From contig NC_086379.1 in NCBI RefSeq assembly GCF_036588685.1, positions 20,321,862-20,385,861 on the forward strand: a DNA stretch of 64,000 bases. The letters are read 5' to 3'. Each line of letters opens with the position of its first letter. Within the stretch, counting starts at the first letter, position 1. The position numbers and the translations under genes were made by a program. Below the pieces are notes generated by a model that was not told where the DNA came from, searched no databases, and saw only the letters and a program-made list of their open reading frames with translations. The DNA is from Mytilus trossulus. Its lineage: Eukaryota; Mollusca; Bivalvia; Mytilida; Mytilidae. Below are positions 10,896 through 22,522 of the stretch, one piece after another.

Positions 10896-12359
10896 AACTC
10901 CGGTAGTGTCATTCCTTTTCAAAATTCAATTACTGACTTATTTGTACATCCATCCAAGTAATTAAAGTGTGATTATTTTATTTTACAAGGTATAAGGTTA
11001 AATTTCCTACTTTGGAAAACTACAGTGAATAATGTTTTTCAAAAGGTTTTAATCATCACTAAAGCATTGAAAATAAATATTCAAATTTCAATGGTTTTAA
11101 ATTTGAAGGGATTCAATTTGAATGCATTAGTTTTATTTTTCTTCTCAAATATAAAAATATGATTTTGTAATTTATTGTATTATTATTTAGTTAGATTATG
11201 ATAAATGCTAATATGCTTGTATTATTAATATCCTTCGGAACATACATATCTTAATCTGTGTATTTAGGTGATTTTATCAGTAGTCGTCCAGACGTGAAGT
11301 TGTAATATATCTAACAACATAATCATTTAATTATTTGTATATACAATCAATTGCAGGGTTCAAAGCTGAACGACAGACAAAACCACGGATGTCAGCATGT
11401 CAATAAAAACAGATGCTTTATTTCCTGTAGATGTGTTAAACGATGAAATGAGATCAATTTATATTTCTAATAAACACAAGTTATTGCAGATCACAAGAAC
11501 CATAGAAGATTAATTTCCGATAGAAATTTTATATCTATAGTAATTTATTCCATCCGGTTAAGTTCTGAAATTACTCAACTCTTTCAAACCAGTTGGATCT
11601 ATCTCGCGCCTTGTTTTAACAATGAATTGTGAAAGAGTTCACTCAATTTCTTTACTTTAATTTGTGTGTAAACAATTAAGTCATTTCATTGTTTTAATAT
11701 ATAAATTAGGCCGTTAGTTGTCTCGTTTGAATTGTTTAACATTTTCATTTCGAGGCCTTTTATAGCTGACTATTCAATATGGGCTTTGCTCATTGTTGAA
11801 GGCCGTACGGTGACCTATGTCTTGCTAAAGTACTTAGTTCCCTTCACATTTCTCATGTTTCCTATAAAAAAAAAAATGAGCTACCTGAAAAATTTTCAGT
11901 TTGCAAATAGAAATACAAAAAGATTTAAGGAATATACTTTGCTATTATGACTGCAACATAAAGTAATACAGATTTAGAAAACACCGTCTTCAACAAAAGA
12001 CAAATAATTATGGCTAATGTATCATGAATTTTTTTTACATTAAGTGTCATATTCCAAAAAGTATATCAGTATTCTCTTATTATATGAGGATTCTATAAAC
12101 AATATGTCGTATTTCAAAAACAAAACGTCCGACGTGGCTTGGTTTATACTTGTTCATCCCAACTACTAAAAGAAACGTAAGTACAGATCTAAAAGTACTC
12201 TCATTTACTGACAGCTTCTTCAAAGCAGATAGTAACTAATGTAAAATTAGGCACCTTGGACTAAATTATCATCCAGTACACATCCAACATCCAATGGAGT
12301 TAATGTACAAACGTCGTTAACAGTCAAAGAAAAACAGAACCTTGTGCAATGCAATGAAT
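10896..12359. other. Intergenic with a family B copy
   Basis: A family B copy lies at about 11703-11830 (TTAGGCCGTTAGTTGTCTCG to GAAGGCCGTACGGTGACCTA). The rest is AT-rich and shows nothing recognisable. Confidence 0.5.
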
Positions 12360-12545
12360 CAGAGATTTAAAGTCAAGTGATGGAGATGTAAAATCAAGCG
12401 CCGAAGATGTAAAATCAACGCATGATTTTAAATGTTCAGCGTTAGACTTTAGATCTATAGCGATAGACTTTAAATCTACAGTGTTAGACTTTATTTAAAA
12501 CCTACGGCCTAAGACTTTAAATCTACAGCAGTTGACCTCACATCT
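12360..12545. repeat. Degenerate minisatellite with both orientations of one unit
   Basis: GACTTTAAATCTACAG-like words recur at about 28-30 bp spacing on the right half. Their complements (GATGTAAAATCAAGCG-like) recur on the left half. The block is therefore a fold-back tandem array. Confidence 0.55.
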
Positions 12546-12734
12546 TCAGCGCTTGCTTATGTACAACGTGACACATTATAGCGAGAAGACCAGTTTCTCT
12601 GAAGCACAGAAGATACAGTGACAGATAATGTTCTTATTTCTAGATATCGTTTTGACTAAACAAACTTGGTTGATATGGAGAAGAAAGAGTATTATATTTT
12701 GGTTACAATGACATTACTGATATGCCTAACAGTA

Positions 12735-12870
12735 GATTCAGAACTTTTTTTAAGGAGTGGGTCAACTGACTGACCTAAGAATGCCCGCTCCAGTCATGCA
12801 TTAGTGATTCCCTATATAATAACCAACACAATGTATTCCACAGAAGGGCCCCCATCCATTGATCCGCCTA
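12735..12870 (+). repeat. Family E repeat, copy 2 (diverged)
   Basis: It shares GACTGACCTAAGA, TCAGTGATTCCCTATATAA-like and GATCCGCCTATAC with the 7072 copy. Confidence 0.6.
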
Positions 12871-13009
12871 TACCTATATATATAAGCAACTTTATGGTAT
12901 AAAATACTGATATGATTGACTATGGAACAACTATACCATTAGAACATATATAAGGTGAATTGAAGCAATTATGGGTCAATTTTAAAAATGAGCTATCATG
13001 AAATCAAAG

Positions 13010-13380
13010 CACTGTTGTGCATCATAAATACTTAGAAAACAAGATATCATTGAGATGGGAGCCATGCACCGCTGAGGGCCGCGCTGTCAATAACGTGTGG
13101 TGAAAATTCTTATCTTTACCATAGGACATGGGGTTATCAACTGAACTGTTTTTGACATTGACCCTTGACGTACATATAGGAAGTTGTACATAAATTATGA
13201 CACACCCTCTGTTGTTGGTTTATATACATGTCAAGTTTAAAGTTTGAAATCATAACGGTTCTTTAGATATAGAGTGATCACAATTTGTTACTGGCGGACG
13301 GACGGACAAATGGACAGACGGACGGACAGATTGAACACTATATGGCGTTCGACAATCGGCGGGGCCTCAATTACTTTCTG
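13010..13380 (+). repeat. Probable dispersed repeat with GGACGGACGGAC run
   Basis: The block ends in GGCGGACGGACGGACAAATG and ...GGCGGGGCCTCAATTA, the same style of ending as family D, but the body differs. Only one copy is in the window, so the repeat status is inferred. Confidence 0.4.
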
Positions 13381-13699
13381 TGTTTTAATGTTTCAAAATT
13401 CAAACTTAGACTATGTTTTCAGGTAATAAGCATTGTGTTGAGGGCAAACTAAAGTAAGAGAATGGAAACATATTTTGGGACGTACGGACAAACGTACATG
13501 TACGTATATAGAGACGAGGATAAAAGTTAATGCCCCCTCCGTCGAGGTGAGACTATAAAAGCTGTTTTGATCTGAACGAGACAGCTTAACTGTACACTGC
13601 ATAACAAAACAAACACGGAAACTTGTATATGTAACTTTTCAATGTTGCACTGGTAAAATATCTTAAAGATGTAAAGTTTCCAAATTTGGTATGTTCACA

Positions 13700-14420
13700 A
13701 CTTTAATAAATGAAGTTATAGTGGCGTCACACATCAGCGTATAGCAACGACGTACGCTGGGCGTGGTAAAAAAACCCATGTACACTGACCATACGCTAAA
13801 AATGTTGGACACATTCAACTTTTCAATCACATCTGTTTCGTGTGCACAACGAGCTTTATTCATATTTAGGACGTACTAGAAGCGTACAAAAGCGTTTGGG
13901 CGTTCCAGTAACGTATGATGGTTTATGTCTGTCGTGTCTCTAACGTAGATGCAACTACATATAGCAAAAAAGTCATTTGAATGTACATGCGACGTGTCTC
14001 AGTCGTACCGTGCCGCCGGCGTGTCTCGGATATGTAATTATATATGGGTTTTTGTACTACTTCTGTATCCATATGGTCTTGTAAATTCACGGACATATGG
14101 CCCTATAAATGTCAGAGCAAGTTTCGTTGAATATTATAGTACGTTTTAAATACGAATGTCGGAATACTTTTTGAATACGCCACAGGTGCGTTTTATATAT
14201 AGTACGTTCATGGAGCGCTGAAACTACGACAGGCGTATATATACTGTATGTATGTTACAAACAGGCCCTGCGTTCGTCCAAGTAAAAGTCAAAGTATAGG
14301 TCAAACGATCTTGTCGCGTAAACAACGTTCCCTAAACGTGTTTCAAACTTATTCCAACGCCCTTGTAACGTACTTATTACGTGTGTGTAGCGAACAGATA
14401 TACGCTTGACCAACGCTAGA
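13700..14420. repeat. CpG-rich block with recurrent ACGTA/GCGTA words
   Basis: Compared with its AT-rich surroundings, this block is dense in CG dinucleotides and in words such as GCGTATA, ACGTACG, ACGCTA and ACGCCC on both strands. No protein frame explains it. It may be an internally repetitive non-autonomous element. Confidence 0.45.
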
Positions 14421-15578
14421 GCTAGATTTGAGTGGATCAGATTAAAAGTCTATATTTTTATGATTCAATAAAGGGGTCTGGTCCATCCTCTTCCCTAGAA
14501 TTTGCCTATAAATGCTTTAATTGAATTCAGATGTTAACAAATTCTAAATGAAATACGTAAAAGGTGTTTGCTTATTACATGCATACAACCATAAAATCTT
14601 ACGTTTTGGAACCGGTCGTTTTGGAACTGACAAACTGTATGTTCAAAAACATTGTTTGTAGTTACACATTTAATATCACTTGTGCACACTTTAATTGACC
14701 TCCACGATCAAATCGTGTAAGTTTGCTCCTAGAATGTAAATTGTAGTTTATAGCTTTACATTTTACATTTTAATTTTTGTTTTAAAAAAATGATATTTGA
14801 GACGTCTGTTAAAAGATGTAATGCAGATTACGAAACAGCAAAGTAAGCATCCGTAAAGAAATGACAAAAGTATGAAACTGTGATAGAAACAGATGATTTG
14901 TTGTTGTGGCTGCTCATTTTAATAAATTGTGGTATACTTAGTGCCCGGATAAAATGGCATCTTTTAATAGAAAAAACTGCTGGACAAACCATTTGTTTAC
15001 CCAAATATTTAAAAAATGCATTTAAAAGTTAAATGGTGCAATATTGATTTTAATTGAAATTTGTTATTTTAAAGCAGGTAGCAATGTTCAAATTGAAATA
15101 TCGGAAATTGCAAGACAGTCAAAGCGTTTTAATGTTTTTCTTATACATGCATCTATCAAAATATATAATAATGACCCCTTAAGAACCTTAGTAGTAGTGA
15201 CAACAAGCACTTTAGATGTAGTCTAAATACTGTAATTTCTGAGTTACTAACATAGCATTTATCCAATCCTACTAAGAAACTTATAAAACAAAACAGTGTT
15301 TGTTTCTAAAATGTTTATTTTATATCGATGACACGGATACATTTATCAGTGTATGATTACACAAAGGATCTTGCTAGAAACATGCATCGGATCTTGTTAA
15401 TACCACCTGTGGGGAAAAACCGTGTGAATGATCAAGAATGATATTTGACATGTTTGTCCATCTGTCACGTGCATCAACCACATTTATATTTAGTATATAT
15501 ATTTATCTTTATATCATATTGGAATCAATCATCTAACAAACAAACTGCTCGTTTTCGACATATACCTCCGTTACAACA
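14421..15578. other. Upstream region of the Tudor-like gene
   Basis: No repeats or exons were recognised. A TATATATATTTAT stretch near 15495 lies about 85 bp before the ATG at 15579 and could contribute to a core promoter, but AT-rich runs are common here. Confidence 0.3.
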
Positions 15579-18500
15579 ATGGTGAATTGGAAAATTGATA
15601 ATGGCAAACTAAATATCCAAGGGATTGAAGATTTTGAAGAACAAATTGAGTATGCTAAAAGCTCCTTGCAGTATAAGAAGATCGAGGTAATTGTTTTTAT
15701 AATTGTTTTTTAAGGCATTGGCTAATTTTCAGGCGTCGGCAAAATAATAAATATGCAATTTATCAGCCTTGGTTAAAATGTCGAAATAAAGCCGACATAA
15801 TAGCATATATTTACGGGGTTTTAAGTTGGATCCAGCAAAACAGTAAATACGTTATTTTGCCGGTCATTTGTAATGAATTAGTTTAAATATTTTCTCTATA
15901 AAAAAAAAGTACTACGGAAATGTGCATTGTCAACAAAAAACAATCAAAATTATTACTAATTTACATTTTTAGTTAAATGAAATAACAGTTTCATCATTTT
16001 AGATTTATCAGGATAATCGAAAATAAGAATAATTTTAAAACAATTATAAATAAAGATAAACTGATATTGAGCAAGCATAAATTATGTTGCAATGCAATGA
16101 TGTTAAAACTTGTAGTTGAAATTACTTGTACAAAACTGTCACATTCCAATGCTTCATAAATGAATAAGAATGAAATCTTCGATTAAGAGTAACAATCACA
16201 TTGGATACAAATTTTAGAAAAACCCTCACAATTGAATACATGTATATGTACAGAAAAACGCGTTTTACGGGGAAAATTAGCTTCCGCTTCCTTGAGCATA
16301 ACATTATTTTCTATTTTTCCGGCGACATTCAAAAGATGCAGCCAAAACCGCACTATTATTTAAATATAGAAAGCCAAACTCTAGGTGCAGGATTTTATTA
16401 TTGCACTGGGCCTTCTCGTAAGCTAAATGCACGTCGTATATTGTCAGGTTAAGATTGAAACTAAAAGTAATCAAGGATTTCATAGAGAGGTTCATTCCAT
16501 CATTGTCCATCCTGACATAAACATGATAAATGAATATTTATTTGACAACATATGACTTGAATTGACTCTTCCTATACGGTTAAAGATGTAGACAAATAAC
16601 TGAACTACTGAGTATAACAAAGACACGGTTGTCCATGAAGCTCACAATAAATAATATCTTTTGAGGACATATTTCTTGTTTGTATGACCTGGCCCTTTTA
16701 CAAATTTAAAGAGTAGAATTATATTAAACATGCTTAATGTGAAAATACAAAATTTTTCCCTATATTTTATTTCCTCAGGCTTCCGAAATCATCTTGTTAG
16801 AAAAGCAAAAAAATTACCAAGCCGAATCGCTACAGCACTATCTATTTATTGAGACCATAGAGAAAGAAGTAACCATTAATTAGTTCCATAAAAAATATAT
16901 AAACCATAAAATTGAGAATGGAAATGGGGAATGTGTCAAAGAGACAACAACCCGACCAAAATAAAAAAACACAACAGCAGAAGGTAATGTGTAGTGTCTA
17001 TGTTGACACTTATAGCTATATATGAACTTATATGAAAATGAAAGGGTTAAAGTGTTGCATGTGATACCCTTAGTGCCAGAAACAAAATAATTAAATAAGA
17101 TTCTAGTGTTCACGGCCAAAGTATTTTTAATCATGTTTAATCGTGACAGAAAGCCGATGCATGCCTTATGAAAAGAAGTACAATGTTTGATCAACAATTC
17201 ACGTCTTTATAGTTTTAAAAATTGCTTAAATGTTTAAACTGTTAATAACAAAAAATGTTTATTAAATTATTCAATAACAGAAAAACATAAAACAATACCA
17301 AAATCTATCAATTGCAAGACGATATCTTTTTCCTAGTGCCATAATTTTTCGAAAATTGAATGATGATACTCATCGTAATCAATATCTTAAAATTATATTG
17401 CCTTAAACAAAATATCTTAGAACCGTTACCTCTATTACGAACTTGAAGGCCCTACGGTGACCTATAGATGTTAATTTCTGCGTCATTTTGGTCTCTTGTG
17501 GAGAGTCGTTTCATTGACAATCATACCACATCTCTAATTTTATATTGATATATGGGATTATTTTTTTATTTAGAAATCTAGTAAACGGAATGAGAAAACT
17601 ATAGCAGAAAAAGATATCATGATCAAGAACTTGGAGGTATGTTCATAATATTTGATTTGATTGTAATGCCTTTGGCAAAGTGAATCAGTGAAATCTATAA
17701 TATGTGTATGCAATGTAGTTTTAAGCTATCAACCGTTATAGTTCTGTCTTCTCCGCAAAATATCAACGAGCACCCAAAAGAAAACATATATTTATATTAT
17801 TTTTAAGTTCAGATTTGCACGTTGTGTAACAATTCAGCTTTTTTTGAAAACCAGTCGGGATCCAGTTCGCGGAAAAGGTGGGGAGGGAATGTAAACCCCT
17901 GAACATCATGATACATTTGCATTTTTTGTGAACTTCAAAAATAATCTAAAATTTATTTCCAGCCATGTGTCATTGCTGGAACGATTTCACACTTAATTGA
18001 AACATTTGTTTGCGTTTTACTTCACGTTAAATTGGGCCACATTTGTTCATGTTATGTGTCTGTCCGAAATCAGTAATTTAGTGGTCGTTTTGGCTGCTGT
18101 TTGTGATCTATGATTTAATTTCTATTTATCGGTCGTTGATATTCACGTTTAATTTTGTATACTCCACCTACAATAGAAGAGGGGCATTATGTTTTCTGGT
18201 CTGTGCCTCCGTTCGTCCGTTCGTTCATTCGTTCGTGCTGCCATTCGCTTCAGGTTAATGTTTTTGGTCAAGGTAGTTTTTGAAGAAGTTGAAGTCCAAT
18301 CAACTTGAAACTTAATATACATGTTCCCTATGATATGATCTTTCTAATTTTAATGCCAAATTATAGTTTTAGCCCCAATTGCATGGTCCACTGAACATAA
18401 AAAATGATAGTGCGAAGTTCAGGTTAAAGTTTTTGGTCAAGGTAGTTTTTGAAGAAGTTAAAGTTACATCAACTTGAAACTTAGTAAACACGTTCCCTAT

Positions 18501-20812
18501 GACATAATCTTTCTAATTTGTATTCCAAATTAAAGTTTCGACCACAATTTTACGGTCCACTGAACATAGAAAATGATAGTGCGAGTGGGGCATCCGTGTA
18601 CTATGGATACATTCTTGTTTGACATTATGTTAAATCGTATTTTTAGCTCACCTGTCGTCGTTAACTTTTACAAAAAATTTCTCCTTTGAAACTACTTGGC
18701 CAAATAAAATCAAACTTTGCCACAATCATCATTGGGGTATCTAGTTTAAAAATTGTGTCCGGTAACCCGGTCACCCAACCAAGATGGCCGCCATGGCTAA
18801 AAATAGAACATAGGGGTAAAATGCAGTTTTTGGCTTATAACTCAAAACCAAAGAATTTAGAGCAAATCTGACATGAGTAAACTTGTTTATCAGGTTGAGA
18901 TCTATCTGCCCTGAAATTTTCAGATGAATCTGACATTCCTTTGTTAGGTTGCTGCCCCTGAATTGGTAATTTTAAGGAAATTTTGCTGTTTTTAGTTATT
19001 ATCTTGAATATTATTATAAATAGAGATAAACTGTAAACAGCAATAATGTTCAGCAAAGTAAGATTTACAAATAAGTCAACATGACCAAATTGGTCAGTTG
19101 ACCACTTTAGGAGTTATTGCCCTTTATAGTTAATTTTTAACCATTTTTCGTAAATCTTGGTAATCTTTTAGAAAAATCTTCTCTGATGAAACTACTGGGC
19201 AAAATTAATTGAAACTTGGCCACAATCGTCATTGGGGTATCTAGTTTAAAAATTGTGTTCAGTAACTCGGCCAACTAACCAAGATGGCCGCCATGGCTAA
19301 AAATAGAACATCGGGGTAAAATGCAGTTTTTTGGCTTATAACTAAAAAACCAAAGCATTAAGTGCAAATCTGACAGGACGTTAAATTGTTGATCAGGTCA
19401 AAATCTATCTTCCCTGGAATTTTCAGATGAATTTGATTATCGGTTGTTAGGTTGCTGCCCCTGAATTGGTAATTTGAGGAAATTTTGCTGTTTTTTTGTT
19501 AATATCTTAAATATTATTATAGATAGAGATAAACTGTAAACAGCAATAATTTACAGCAAAGTAAGAACTAAAAAAAAGTCAACATGACCAAAATAGTCAA
19601 TAGACCCCCTAAGGAGTTATTGCCCTTCAAAGTAAATTTTTAACAATTTTCACATTTGTAGATTTTCACTAACATTTTCCACAGAAACTACTGTTATAAA
19701 TAGAGATAATTGTAAGCAGCAAACATGTTTAGTAAAGTGAGATCTACAAACCCATCACCATCACCAAAACACAATTTTGTCATGAATCCATCTGTGTACA
19801 ATGTTTAATATTAACATAGACCAAGGTGAGCGACACAGGCTCTTTAGAGCCTCTAGTTAAAGCTTACACTACGGCATATGATTGCTTATTGTTGAATATT
19901 GTACAGAAAAATATAGCTGCTTACATCCAAATCAATTTACGTCTATGTGATAGTGTCACTAGAAATCATACCACATCTTTGTATACTTATCTAGTTTAAA
20001 CATAATATTTCAATAAAATAAAAAGCAGCATTCAAAGAGAGGTGAAATTCTTAAGATGATTACATTGTTTTAATTTTTTTCTCAGGATGTCGGAGCGAAC
20101 GAAAAAGTAATACGCTTCTGGAAACCGGAAAAGAAATAGTATAATGCAACAGTCCTAGAAAAAACTAAATCAGGTAAACCATGATATAAATTAAAGAGAG
20201 ATTACAAAAGAACGATAATTAATGAATTGATTGATAGTCAGGTAGTTTTTTTGTTGTTTAAGGCCACATTGTGCACCCTAGGCTATATCATAGACATAGG
20301 AAGATGTGGTATGTGTGCCAATGAGACAAGTCTCCATCCATGTAACAATTTATAAAAGTAAACCATTATAGGTCAAGGTACGGCTTTCAACACGGATCTT
20401 TGGCTCACACTGAGCAGAAGCTATAACTATCACTAGTGTAAAACAATTCAAACAGGAAAACGAATAGCGGTCTAATTTAAAAATGACCGTTTGCATTTAT
20501 TGGCTTAGAAAATTGGCGTATCTGGAGAGAACATAGAGCATCACATGTCTAATCAACAGAAACAATGTACATAGCATTCGAAGTAAAAAGACTCACTAAG
20601 GATTAAACATTTCGATAAAGTCAAGGGAAACATCGTATGAAAGGAAAGATGAAGATATATTTGATTTATTTTAATATGCTTAATATGTGTTTGGTTTTCT
20701 GTCCCTTTGATTGGAAAGTCTCTATTTTACAGGTTACAAAGTCGTATTTGCAGACGGCAACTTAGTAAGAGTTTTAAGTCTACAGAATCTACGAAAAAAG
20801 ACATCGAGATGA
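15579..20812 (+). CDS. Small coiled-coil/Tudor-like protein gene, five exons, interrupted by in-frame TAG
   Basis: Exons are 15579-15686, 16779-16868, 17574-17636, 20086-20173 and 20733-20812, all bounded by AG/GT. Junction phases are 0, 0, 0 and 1, and the total is 429 nt. Exons 1-3 encode about 87 residues rich in Glu/Lys (for example FEEQIEYAKSSLQYKK), probably helical or coiled coil. Exons 4-5 encode a pattern like a Tudor-type beta-barrel: KVIRFW, then YNATVLE, then YKVVFADGNLVRVLSLQNLR, where basic and aromatic strands surround an FxDG turn. A TAG at 20137-20139 falls directly before YNATVL, where this fold commonly has an aromatic residue. As written the product stops at 104 residues, whereas 142 codons run to the TGA at 20810. 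AATAAA at 20912 fits a poly(A) signal. Tudor domains bind methylated ligands in the nucleus or in RNP granules, but that role here is inference. It could be a recent pseudogene, a null allele or a sequence error. Confidence 0.55.
16900..16986 (+). repeat. Family C repeat in intron 2 of the Tudor-like gene
   Basis: TAAAATTGAGAATGGAAATG to CAGCAGAAGG, followed by TAA. The left flank also has TAA, consistent with a TAA/TTA target. Confidence 0.7.
17440..17545 (+). repeat. Family B repeat fragment in intron 3 region
   Basis: GAAGGCCCTACGGTGACCTA to CAATCATACCACATCT, ending about 30 bp before exon 3 of the Tudor-like gene. Confidence 0.65.
18165..18622 (-). repeat. Family D repeat, copy 2 (inverted)
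   Basis: It starts ACTCCACCTACAATAGAAG, passes the CGTTCGTCCGTTCGTTC run and two GTTTTTGGTCAAGGTAG units, and ends GAGTGGGGCATCCGTGTAC. It is the complement of the 1480-2060 copy. Confidence 0.8.
18646..19858 (+). repeat. Dispersed repeat R1, copy 2
   Basis: The left end is AGCTCACCTGTCGTCG and the right end AAGGTGAGCGACACAGGCTC...CCTCTAGTT, so the terminal nonamer AGCTCACCT is nearly inverted at the right. GAAACTACT landmarks at 18688 and 19188, and a shorter one at 19684, show tandem modules of about 500 bp. It lies in intron 3 of the Tudor-like gene. The open frame at 18686-18871 belongs to the repeat. Confidence 0.8.
19870..19977 (+). repeat. Family B-like fragment
   Basis: It runs from CATATGATTGCTTATTGTTG to AATCATACCACATCTTTG and is degenerate. 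Confidence 0.5.
20137..20139 (+). other. In-frame TAG within the Tudor-like domain
   Basis: The frame is open on both sides, and splicing of the same exon into 20733-20812 keeps a coherent domain. The stop is one base from TGG. Confidence 0.6.
20288..20475 (-). repeat. Family A repeat (reverse), intron 4 of the Tudor-like gene
   Basis: ATAGGAAGATGTGGTATGTG, GAGACAAGTCTCCATCC and CAAACAGGAAAACGAATAGC, ending GGTCTAATTT. Confidence 0.7.
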
Positions 20813-21687
20813 ATTCAGCTGAAGGTGTTTTGTTGAACAAAACACTTTCATATATATATGAACTTACAAGAAACTCAAAAGTCATCTGATAATGTTCTCA
20901 AAACGGGATATAATAAACAATATGAACAACACAAGGAAGCTGTATTTCCTTGTCCTTGAACAAAAGACATTTCACATCAGTCAAATGATCCTATATATCT
21001 ATACATGTATACAAGAATGCACAAGGTTATATATATTGTTTAATTTATATTGGGACATTATCATGATATCTTAATGATAAAAAACAAACATTCACAGAAT
21101 AAGTTTGTTTGGTCTGAATGTGCTTGTAATTTAATATGACAAACTGTATGTAGAATAAGAAGTAATTACTAGTATCACACCATCAATGAAACAACATCAA
21201 TGACGAAAATATATAGACGAAAAAGTATGCAAAAATCATCAACAATAGATAGATGTGCATAGAATAAGTTATAAATCGCCAAGTGTGTTTCAATATTATG
21301 CACATAAAGCTGTTCAATATAGTTGCAATATTAAAACATGTAACAATGTGTCATAGAGCACTTTTTATAGTCATTAGTAAACACAATCTTAGCATATTAA
21401 AATTTATGATGATGTACTTACAAACATTGCGTTGTCCGATTATTTTCGACTTATGAGTTGGAATTTTCTTCTGGTATCATTTGTTTCTCTTTTAAGGAGG
21501 TTTGTTCCTAAGGATGACGATTTAACGTAAGCTCCTCGTGTTTTAAAGCAATCTGTATCCAAATCATTCTGCCATCTTTATACGGATAACAACAACATAT
21601 TCAAACATTTTGTCAGGAATCTGATGTTCAGTAGATGTCGTTTGTTGATGTGGTTCATAAGTGTTTCTCGTTTCTCGTTTTTTATAT

Positions 21688-21866
21688 AGATTAGACCATT
21701 GGTCTTCCCGTTTTAATGGTTTTGCGCTAGTCATTTTGGGCCCTTTGTAGCTTGCTGTTCGGTAGGAGCCAAGGCTCCGTGTTGAAGACCTTTTTTATAC
21801 CTATAATGTTGTTTTGTTTACAAATTTGGACCTGGATGGTGAGTTGTCTCATTTGTACACATTTGT
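21688..21866 (+). repeat. Family A repeat (forward)
   Basis: TTAGACCATTGGTCTTCCCG to GGATGGTGAGTTGTCTCATT. Confidence 0.7.
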
Positions 21867-21959
21867 TTCATAAGAAGTCAAATGTCTAAACACTGTCTAA
21901 ATTTCACGACTTGGGATGACAGTTTTAGTACAAACAATTATTTGATTTGCCGTAAATTT

Positions 21960-22370
21960 GAATCTTATGAGATTATGGGGAAATTTCCCCAATTTGTAGT
22001 CAACAATATATAATATGAACATGATGAGATTATGGGGAAATTACCCCAATTTGCAGTCAACAATATCTAATATGAACATGACGAGATTATGGGGAAATTT
22101 CCCAAATTGATAGTCAAAATATTTCTATGATTTGAACATAATGAGATTATGGGGAAATTTCCCCATTTGATGGTCAGCAATATTAAAGCTTGTATTTTCT
22201 TATTAATTATCTTATCGTGGGGGTTTCTGCATTCTGATGTTTTTGGTTGTAAATGTGAATGTGGGGATATATCCCCATTCTAATGTTATTGGTTTTATAT
22301 GTGTATGTGGGGATTTTCTCCACTGGTACGTTTTTCAATTCAAGAAGACTATTTTTCTTCATTGAGTGGG
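21960..22370. repeat. Minisatellite with palindromic GGGGAAATTTCCCC cores
   Basis: GAGATTATGGGGAAATT recurs four times at 57-59 bp spacing (about 21969, 22025, 22084, 22143). It is followed by two or three units of a second array (ATGTGGGGATATATCCCC-like, about 58 bp). Most units contain a self-complementary GGGGAAATT(T)CCCC or GGGGATATATCCCC. It is non-coding and adjoins the 5' edge of the BEL/Pao remnant. Confidence 0.75.
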
Positions 22371-22522
22371 AAGATTTACTCAAATTTGATAACATCAAGT
22401 AAGCGCATTTCCATTATCTTATAGATTTGTTGACACAAAGTGTTAATTTCAATTCAGATCGTCAACCGAATTTGAAACCACAAAAAAAAGAGAATAAAAT
22501 AGAAATTCTCTTTTTCAAATAG

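Noticed and set aside
21978..22160. GGGGAAATTTCCCC as clustered NF-kB sites
   Set aside because: The palindrome is longer than the 10-bp kB consensus and part of a minisatellite. No regulatory evidence.
21960..22200. Possible CRISPR array
   Set aside because: The regular repeats of about 58 bp are similar along their whole length (no unique spacers) and the context is an animal genome.
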